Assembly (NCBI GenBank): GCA_938008665.1
Contig: CALLKA010000026.1
Span: 1-5,712, forward strand
Direction: 5' to 3'
DNA: 5,712 nt
DNA from: an uncultured Bacteroidota bacterium
Lineage (GTDB): Bacteria; Bacteroidota; Bacteroidia; Chitinophagales; Chitinophagaceae
In this document: positions 1-4,242 of the stretch, piece after piece
Layout of the letters: each line of letters begins with the position of its first letter
How positions within the stretch are numbered: the first letter of the stretch is position 1
Program-made: the position numbers and the translations under genes
The notes under the pieces: model-generated
Told to the model about the DNA's origin: nothing
The model's database searches: none
What the model saw: the letters and a program-made list of their open reading frames with translations, nothing else

Positions 1-183
1 CTAACACGAGAACAGGCTGCTGATTTAATTGGAGTTACTGCTAACACGATTTCAAGGTGGGTGAAGGAAGGTATACTTGTAAATCGTGGTATTGGTAGAA
101 AAGTATTGGTAACAGAATATGACCTAACTACAGCAAAGAGTAGCATTCGTTCAAAATACAGATCTAAGACAAAATGGGAGTAA
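1..183 (+). CDS. Excisionase-like helix-turn-helix DNA-binding protein (5' end cut off)
   Basis: The reading frame is open from base 1 and ends at TAA 181-183, giving the last 60 residues; the start lies left of the window. The visible part begins LTREQAADLIGV, then TANTISRWVKEGIL, then a GRKVLVTEYDL wing. This is the layout of the HTH_17/MerR-like excisionase fold: helix, turn, recognition helix with the RWVKEG signature, then a short beta wing. Beyond residue 45 the tail is basic (many K, R and S), fitting DNA contact. Proteins of this family bind the attachment site or the integrase promoter and steer recombination toward excision. The stop overlaps the integrase start by 10 bp, so the two are probably translated from one transcript. 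The HTH family call is fairly firm. The excisionase role is inferred from the neighbour, and a plain transcriptional regulator of the element is the alternative. Confidence 0.8.
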   Translation, partial: LTREQAADLIGVTANTISRWVKEGILVNRGIGRKVLVTEYDLTTAKSSIRSKYRSKTKWE

Positions 184-1481
184 GTTATTACATAAGAAAT
201 TGCAGAGATGGAATAAATGGTTCCATAAACGTATCTGTAAACTACTATGGAGTGGATAGGTTTTCTTTTGCATTACCTCTTGGAAAAATTCCATTAAAGA
301 AATGGGAAAATGGGTGGATTAAAACAGGTAAAGGAAAGCATTGGAATAGCACCATTGATACTGAGTTGTATGCTCTTAAAATGAAGTTAGACCAATTCTA
401 TTTGGAGTTTCAAAAGGAGCATAAAACCTATCCAAGAAAGGAGGAGTTTTTAAAGTTCATTGAAAGTAAATTAGATGCCAGTGATTTTTTTGAAAAGAAG
501 AAAGAGGTATTTGATTTAATGCCCATAATAGAAAGTATAATCCAACGAAGAAAAGATGGTAGGGAATTAAATAATGGTAAGATGTATGGTAAAGGGACAC
601 TTAAAAACTACGATGGATTACTTCGTAGGTTAGTAGCATATTGTAATCATCATAAAATCAAGATGACGAATATCACTGTTCTTGAAAAGAAATTCGTTTT
701 GAACTTTCAACAGTTTCTTCTAAAAACGGAGCAAAAGGTTCTAAACTCGTCAAGTGGAAGACTGAGATGTCTTAAAGCATATTTTTCAGTAATGGTTGCA
801 GAGGACATATTACCATTTAATCCATTTAAAAAATATAATATTATCATTCCCGAAGAACCATCAAACAATATCTACTTGGAGGAGGATGAATTAAAGGAAT
901 TAGAGGAGTTAGATTTAAGTAATAACCTACGACTTGATAAAATTAGAGACCAATTCCTTTTAATGTGTTGGAGTGGTGTTCGTATATCTGATCTTACCTC
1001 ATTTTGCGACATTGATAAGGATGGTGTTGATGTGGTAATCATTGTAAATAAGAAAACAGGTAAAGAAGCAGTAATCCCACTATTTCCTCAGTCAAAGAAA
1101 ATATTTGAAAAATATAATAATGAAGTGCCAAGAATATCAGACCAAAAGATAAATAAAGGGTTAAAAGAAATAGGTGTTATGATAAAGGGGTTGAATAGAA
1201 AAATACAAATCAGTTATAATCGTGGTGGTGAGCAAATAAAGGAGATGGTGCCGAGGTATTCACTTTTATCTAACCATTGTGGAAGAAGAACATTGATAAA
1301 CACACTTGTAAATTTAAGATTTGATTATAAGGATATCATGGTAATAAGTTCTCATGCCACTATCAAAACTTTTGAAACTTATGTAAAGAAAAATAAGGTT
1401 GGGGTAGTAAAAAACATGTTAAAACAGTATAACGAGCAACTGAGCAATCAATCAAAGAAGAATAGCACAAACACTCCCTAA
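174..1481 (+). CDS. Tyrosine recombinase / integrase of an integrated element
   Basis: The gene encodes a 435-aa site-specific recombinase that would integrate and excise the element by DNA strand exchange through a covalent phosphotyrosine. Three parts are visible: an N-terminal arm-type DNA-binding region (about 1-100), a SAM-like core-binding domain (about 112-220) and a catalytic domain (about 235-420). Catalytic residues are all recognisable: R270 in SGVRISDL, a beta-hairpin lysine in NKKTGKE (K293, K294 or K297), H368 and R371 in the HCGR box, H394 in SSHATIKTF, and the nucleophile Y403 in ETYVK. The H394-Y403 spacing is the usual nine residues, so the protein looks intact. Length fits Bacteroidota phage or transposon integrases (about 400-440 aa). 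The start at 174 lies inside the end of the HTH gene, which indicates translational coupling. The gene reads toward the 3' end of tRNA-Arg, suggesting integration there. The C-terminus may be altered, because an open -1 frame continues past the stop. Confidence 0.95.
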   Translation: MGVSYYIRNCRDGINGSINVSVNYYGVDRFSFALPLGKIPLKKWENGWIKTGKGKHWNSTIDTELYALKMKLDQFYLEFQKEHKTYPRKEEFLKFIESKLDASDFFEKKKEVFDLMPIIESIIQRRKDGRELNNGKMYGKGTLKNYDGLLRRLVAYCNHHKIKMTNITVLEKKFVLNFQQFLLKTEQKVLNSSSGRLRCLKAYFSVMVAEDILPFNPFKKYNIIIPEEPSNNIYLEEDELKELEELDLSNNLRLDKIRDQFLLMCWSGVRISDLTSFCDIDKDGVDVVIIVNKKTGKEAVIPLFPQSKKIFEKYNNEVPRISDQKINKGLKEIGVMIKGLNRKIQISYNRGGEQIKEMVPRYSLLSNHCGRRTLINTLVNLRFDYKDIMVISSHATIKTFETYVKKNKVGVVKNMLKQYNEQLSNQSKKNSTNTP

Positions 1482-1541
1482 GTGAAGATGAAATCAATAA
1501 TTTTGCTGACAGGTTTGCTACACAAGGGTATATAAAAAGAA

Positions 1542-1568
1542 ATAACCCATTGAAAAACAATGGGTTAT
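1542..1568 (-). terminator. Perfect 11-bp hairpin, probable terminator of tRNA-Arg
   Basis: ATAACCCATTG (1542-1552) and CAATGGGTTAT (1558-1568) are exact reverse complements separated by an AAAAA loop. Read on the minus strand, the hairpin follows the tRNA-Arg 3' end by 12 nt and is followed by a T-rich run (TTCTTTTTATA, complement of 1531-1541), as in an intrinsic terminator. On the plus strand the sequence after the stem is not T-rich, so it would stop integrase transcripts less well. The two-arm, 5-bp-spacer geometry also resembles a tyrosine recombinase core site. Confidence 0.7.
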
Positions 1569-1580
1569 AAATTGAAATTG

Positions 1581-1654
1581 TGATCCGGATTGGATTCGAA
1601 CCAATGGCCCTCATCTTAGAAGGATGACGCTCTATCCAGCTGAGCTACCGAACC
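1581..1654 (-). tRNA. tRNA-Arg (anticodon UCU)
   Basis: Folding the minus strand by eye gives a complete 74-nt cloverleaf. The acceptor GGTTCGG pairs with CCGGATC (two G-U pairs), followed by T8 A9. The D arm is GCTC/GAGC. The anticodon stem TCATC/GATGA encloses the loop CTTCTAA, so the anticodon is TCT, which reads AGA/AGG as arginine. The variable loop is GGGCC, the T arm is ATTGG-TTCGAAT-CCAAT, and the discriminator is A. No CCA is encoded, so it must be added after transcription. The integrase gene ends about 100 bp from its 3' end, making this tRNA the likely attachment site of the element to the left. Confidence 0.97.
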
Positions 1655-1678
1655 AGCTCCTATTATTTCTAGGAGGTG

Positions 1679-1710
1679 CAAATTTAATGAAAAATTAGGC
1701 TGATTTCAAA
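1679..1710 (-). promoter_or_regulatory. Bacteroidota-type promoter of tRNA-Arg
   Basis: On the minus strand a TTTG (complement of 1707-1710) is followed after exactly 20 nt by TAAATTTG (complement of 1679-1686), matching the known Bacteroidota primary-sigma consensus TTTG-N17-23-TAnnTTTG. It lies about 25 nt upstream of the mature tRNA 5' end and inside the 73-bp gap after tcdA, so the tRNA can be transcribed independently of tcdA. Confidence 0.8.
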
Positions 1711-1727
1711 GAAAATAGGGCTATAAA

Positions 1728-2453
1728 TCAATCATTTGCCAATAAGTCCCTGATAACCACACTTGCCACGGTACACCCGAAAATAGCAGGCATATAACTT
1801 AAAGTACCTATCAGCGACTTTTTAGGGAATGCCTTTTCTGTCTCTATAATCCTAGATTGATCTACTTTTTCAGGACTAAATACCACTTTCAATCCTTTAT
1901 ATATCCCTAAACTATGTAACCGCTTGCGCACGTACTTAGCCAAATTACATTCGTGGGTTTTGGATATATCGGTAACCTCAATTTGAGATGGATCCACCTT
2001 TCCGCCCGCGCCTAGTGAACTAACTAAAGGGAGTGACCTATCCATACAAGCTTTGATAAAAAATACTTTACTTGAAAGTGTATCAATACAATCAACGATA
2101 TAATCCCATTTTTCTTTTTCTACCAAGTCAATGGTGATTTTTTCTTTAATATAAACCTCCATTACAGTTAAATCTAATTCGGGGTTTATATCTTTTAACC
2201 TTGCAGCTAAAACCTGCGCTTTGGGTTGTTTTACGGTTGATTGTAGGGCTTGAATTTGTCTATTGATATTACTTTCATCTACAATGTCATTATCTACAAT
2301 CGTCATTTTGCCTACACCTGCTCTCACAATCATTTCAGCACAAATGCCACCCACGCCACCAAGTCCAACAATTAATACATTTTTACCCATCAGGGTTTCC
2401 ACTTTTTCATCTCCTAACATTAATTGTGTTCTGCTCAACCAATAAGGTATCAT
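1728..2453 (-). CDS. tcdA: tRNA threonylcarbamoyladenosine dehydratase (ThiF/MoeB-fold E1-like enzyme)
   Basis: The 241-aa protein should be TcdA (CsdL), the cytosolic ATP-dependent enzyme that dehydrates t6A at position 37 of ANN-decoding tRNAs to the cyclic form ct6A. An N-terminal WLSRTQLMLG segment precedes a Rossmann nucleotide-binding loop GLGGVG (residues 30-35). Next come VDNDIVDESNINRQ (53-66, with the adenylating-enzyme N-R-Q signature), K77, and DCIDTLSSK (121-129). TcdA-specific marks are GAGGKVDPSQIEVTDISKT (148-166) and the later VVFSPE (190-195), which separate it from MoeB and ThiF; the metal-binding cysteine pairs of those families are not seen. E. coli TcdA is about 268 aa, so this is a compact version. 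The start is favoured because the homologous N-terminal WLSRT segment follows directly. It points toward tRNA-Arg and is divergent from the propeller gene. Subfamily assignment is good but made from memory. Confidence 0.92.
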   Translation of the reverse strand: MIPYWLSRTQLMLGDEKVETLMGKNVLIVGLGGVGGICAEMIVRAGVGKMTIVDNDIVDESNINRQIQALQSTVKQPKAQVLAARLKDINPELDLTVMEVYIKEKITIDLVEKEKWDYIVDCIDTLSSKVFFIKACMDRSLPLVSSLGAGGKVDPSQIEVTDISKTHECNLAKYVRKRLHSLGIYKGLKVVFSPEKVDQSRIIETEKAFPKKSLIGTLSYMPAIFGCTVASVVIRDLLAND

Positions 2454-2457
2454 ATCG

Positions 2458-2465
2458 TATCTTTG
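2458..2465 (+). promoter_or_regulatory. -7 box of the propeller gene promoter
   Basis: TATCTTTG is an exact TAnnTTTG match ending 18 nt before the ATG at 2484. No clear TTTG or TTG sits about 20 nt upstream, where the sequence lies inside the start of tcdA, so the -33 element is weak or absent. It predicts a very short 5' leader of roughly 10-15 nt. Confidence 0.55.
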
Positions 2466-2483
2466 ATAAGTAAAATTAATACT

Positions 2484-3542
2484 ATGCGAATTGTAAAATT
2501 ATTTATTCTTATTTTATTTGTTCAATTGGCAGTTGCACAAAATTCGGGGAATAATTCCATAAAAATACTTTCTCAAAAAAAAGGAATTAGTATCAGGGGA
2601 TTAAGTGTCCCAGATGAAAATACAATTTGGGCGAGTGGAAGTAGTGGAACCATTGCCTTGTCCATCAATGGGGGCGAAAATTTTGAATGGATGCAAGTTG
2701 CTGGGTATGAAAAACGTGATTTTAGAGCCATACATGCATGGAATAATAAAGAGGCAATAATAGCAGCGGTAGCCGCCCCTGCGGTTATTTTAAAAACAAA
2801 AGATGGGGGCAAGACCTGGAATAAAGTGTATGAAAATGCTGACACAGCTATGTTTTTGGATGCCATCAATTTTAAAGATGAAAAAAATGGAAGTGTAGTT
2901 GGCGACCCCATTAACAATATTATTTTTTTATTAAACACTACCGATAAAGGGGAGCATTGGCAACAAGCGGCACCGAATTATTTTAAATCTGAATTAAAAA
3001 AAGGCGAGGCCTTTTTTGCATCAAGTAATTCTAATCTAGCATCAAAGGGTAATGATCAATTTTTAATTTCAGGTGGTATGGCAAGTAGATTATGGATCAA
3101 TGGGGTAGCAAGAGATATGAATATATTACAAGGTGGAAAATCTACAGGTGCAAATAGTATTGCGATATCACCTAATGGAAATAAATTAATTATTGTTGGT
3201 GGAGATTTTGCGAAGTTCAAAGATTCAGAAAAAAATATTGCAGGCTTTAATTTATTCTTAACGCCGAATACAGATCAAAAACATAAATCAATTAGAATTA
3301 AAAAATGGGCACAACGAAAAAACCTAGGCAATCCCAATGGTTACAAATCAGGGGTTACTTTTTTGACCAATCAGCTTTTAGTGACATGCGGAACCTCGGG
3401 GGTGGATATTTCAAAAAATAGTGGAAAAAATTGGGATTTAATTTCAACTGAAAGCTTCCATGTAGTTAAAAAACAACCCAATAGGAAGGCTGTATTTTTA
3501 GCAGGTTCAGGGGGTAGAATTGGCTATATGCAATTGGATTAA
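2484..3542 (+). CDS. Secreted Asp-box (BNR/Ycf48-like) beta-propeller protein
   Basis: From the ATG at 2484 this is a 352-aa exported protein. Residues 1-18 form a signal peptide (M-R-I-V-K, a hydrophobic run, then AVA before Q19), so it should be periplasmic or surface-exposed. Four Asp-box-like turns are visible: SINGGENFEW (60-69), TKDGGKTW (105-112, the best match to SxDxGxTW), TTDKGEHW (152-159) and SKNSGKNW (310-317). Intervening blade strands carry GSSGT, VVGDP, SGGMASRL, VGGDFAK, TCGTSG and GSGGRIG. The order resembles the WD40/YVTN/BNR-like proteins often labelled photosystem-assembly-factor-like or oxidoreductase. No catalytic residues are evident, and sialidase activity is not supported because the arginine triad cannot be identified. 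The frame extends upstream to an ATG at 2424, but that start would bury the signal peptide and overlap tcdA. The biological role is unknown; a binding or scaffold function is a guess. Confidence 0.85.
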   Translation: MRIVKLFILILFVQLAVAQNSGNNSIKILSQKKGISIRGLSVPDENTIWASGSSGTIALSINGGENFEWMQVAGYEKRDFRAIHAWNNKEAIIAAVAAPAVILKTKDGGKTWNKVYENADTAMFLDAINFKDEKNGSVVGDPINNIIFLLNTTDKGEHWQQAAPNYFKSELKKGEAFFASSNSNLASKGNDQFLISGGMASRLWINGVARDMNILQGGKSTGANSIAISPNGNKLIIVGGDFAKFKDSEKNIAGFNLFLTPNTDQKHKSIRIKKWAQRKNLGNPNGYKSGVTFLTNQLLVTCGTSGVDISKNSGKNWDLISTESFHVVKKQPNRKAVFLAGSGGRIGYMQLD

Positions 3543-3635
3543 ATTTATATATGCACTTAAGTCAAAGTAAATTTTATTATTTACGATAATTTAATCAACA
3601 GAATTTTAATATTTCAATAGTTAGTGTAACTTAGT

Positions 3636-3932
3636 ATGGACATGAAAAAATACCAGGCAATTATCTCTTTTGATATGGATGAGGAGTTTATGACTTTAGT
3701 GCCTCCGCATCGTACTTATATCAATTATTTACTGAATAAGGGTATTATTGATAGTTATGCAGTGAGTATGGAAGTGCAAAAGTCCTGGATTACCATAAAT
3801 GCGAATGATAAAAAACAGGTAATTGATTACCTAGATAAGTCACCATTAAGCAAATACTGGGATTATGAGATCGTGGAGCTGTTTGTCTATGATAGTCAAT
3901 CTACTAGGTTACCAGCCGTACAATTAAATTAA
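3636..3932 (+). CDS. Small YCII / muconolactone-isomerase-like protein of unknown function
   Basis: The 98-aa product has the pattern of a ferredoxin-like alpha+beta fold used by YCII and muconolactone isomerase-like proteins. It shows a first strand KYQAIISFDM (5-14), a helix around PPHRTYINYLLNKG (23-36) with a conserved-looking H25-R26 pair, a strand DSYAVSM (39-45), a strand SWITINA (50-56), a helix DKKQVIDYLDKSP (58-70), and a final strand YEIVELFVYD (77-86). Members of this fold dimerise, and few have a known reaction. It has no signal peptide or membrane segment, so it is probably cytosolic. The start could be ATG 3636 or ATG 3642 (two residues later); no ribosome binding site decides between them. 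It stands alone between the propeller gene (93 bp upstream) and tRNA-Val. That it is a real gene is fairly sure from its protein-like composition; the family call is moderate and the function is unknown. Confidence 0.75.
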   Translation: MDMKKYQAIISFDMDEEFMTLVPPHRTYINYLLNKGIIDSYAVSMEVQKSWITINANDKKQVIDYLDKSPLSKYWDYEIVELFVYDSQSTRLPAVQLN

Positions 3933-3942
3933 TCAAGATTTT

Positions 3943-3974
3943 TTTGGGGAATTCCCAATTGCCCCTTATTTTTG
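3943..3974 (+). promoter_or_regulatory. Bacteroidota-type promoter of tRNA-Val
   Basis: TTTG (3943-3946) is followed after exactly 20 nt by TATTTTTG (3967-3974), matching TTTG-N17-23-TAnnTTTG. The box ends 12 nt before the mature tRNA 5' end, so the leader is only a few nucleotides. The spacer holds the palindrome GGGAATTCCC (3947-3956). The sequence after the -7 box, TTTGCACTCC, is nearly the same as at tRNA-Arg (TTTGCACCTCC). Confidence 0.82.
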
Positions 3975-3986
3975 CACTCCTCAAAA

Positions 3987-4061
3987 GGGGGCATAGCTCA
4001 GTTGGTTTAGAGCATCTGCCTTACAAGCAGAGGGTCCGCGGTTCGAACCCGTGTGCCCCCA
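3987..4061 (+). tRNA. tRNA-Val (anticodon UAC)
   Basis: A complete 75-nt cloverleaf can be drawn. The acceptor GGGGGCA pairs perfectly with TGCCCCC. The D arm is GCTC/GAGC with a 10-nt loop. The anticodon stem TCTGC/GCAGA encloses CTTACAA, so the anticodon is TAC, reading GUA and related valine codons. The T arm is CGCGG-TTCGAAC-CCGTG with one G-U pair, and the discriminator is A. No CCA is encoded (ACAC follows). It has its own promoter and terminator and no tRNA neighbour on its strand. Confidence 0.97.
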
Positions 4062-4072
4062 CACAATAACAG

Positions 4073-4107
4073 AAAGGGTTTCAAGCAATTGAAGCCCTTT
4101 TGCATTT
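4073..4107 (+). terminator. Intrinsic terminator after tRNA-Val
   Basis: AAAGGGTTTC (4073-4082) pairs with GAAGCCCTTT (4091-4100) over 10 bp with one G-U pair and an 8-nt loop, followed by TGCATTTT. It starts 11 nt after the tRNA 3' end. The T tail is interrupted by GCA, so termination may be only moderately efficient. Confidence 0.75.
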
Positions 4108-4242
4108 TAGCCATTTGCACACAATTTGCAAATTTCACTCGTCTTATCATTATATCTTATCATTTTTTAATCCCAAAACATGCTAAATGGGTTATTTTAG
4201 AGGGCATATTTAAATACATTTAAAATTAGAATCGCCAGTTTT
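4108..4242 (+). promoter_or_regulatory. Upstream region of the alpha-galactosidase gene with a palindrome and a repeat
   Basis: No gene is visible here. It holds a perfect 12-bp palindrome AATTTGCAAATT (4123-4134), which overlaps a doubled ATTTGCA (4113-4119 and 4124-4130). It also holds two copies of TCTTATCATT (4142-4151 and 4155-4164) with a 13-bp period. No full TTTG-N20-TAnnTTTG promoter stands out; TATTTTAG at 4195-4202 is an imperfect -7 candidate. These could be operator sites for a carbohydrate-responsive regulator, but that is inference from position only. Confidence 0.35.

Noticed and set aside
1363..1614. 83-codon minus-strand open frame across the integrase end and the tRNA
   Set aside because: It runs through the antisense of the integrase gene and through most of the tRNA 3' part, and has no family resemblance.
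2424..2483. Upstream ATG at 2424 as the start of the propeller protein
   Set aside because: It would place 20 residues ahead of a clear signal peptide and overlap the start of tcdA by 30 bp; the -7 box at 2458-2465 also lies downstream of it.
2573..2938. 121-codon minus-strand open frame inside the propeller gene
   Set aside because: It lies antisense to a gene with clear domain motifs; its hydrophobic, serine-rich composition is typical of a shadow frame in AT-rich DNA.
3567..3584. GTAAAT/ATTTAC inverted repeat after the propeller gene as a terminator
   Set aside because: The stem is only 6 bp with one G-C pair and no T run after it, as expected by chance in AT-rich sequence.
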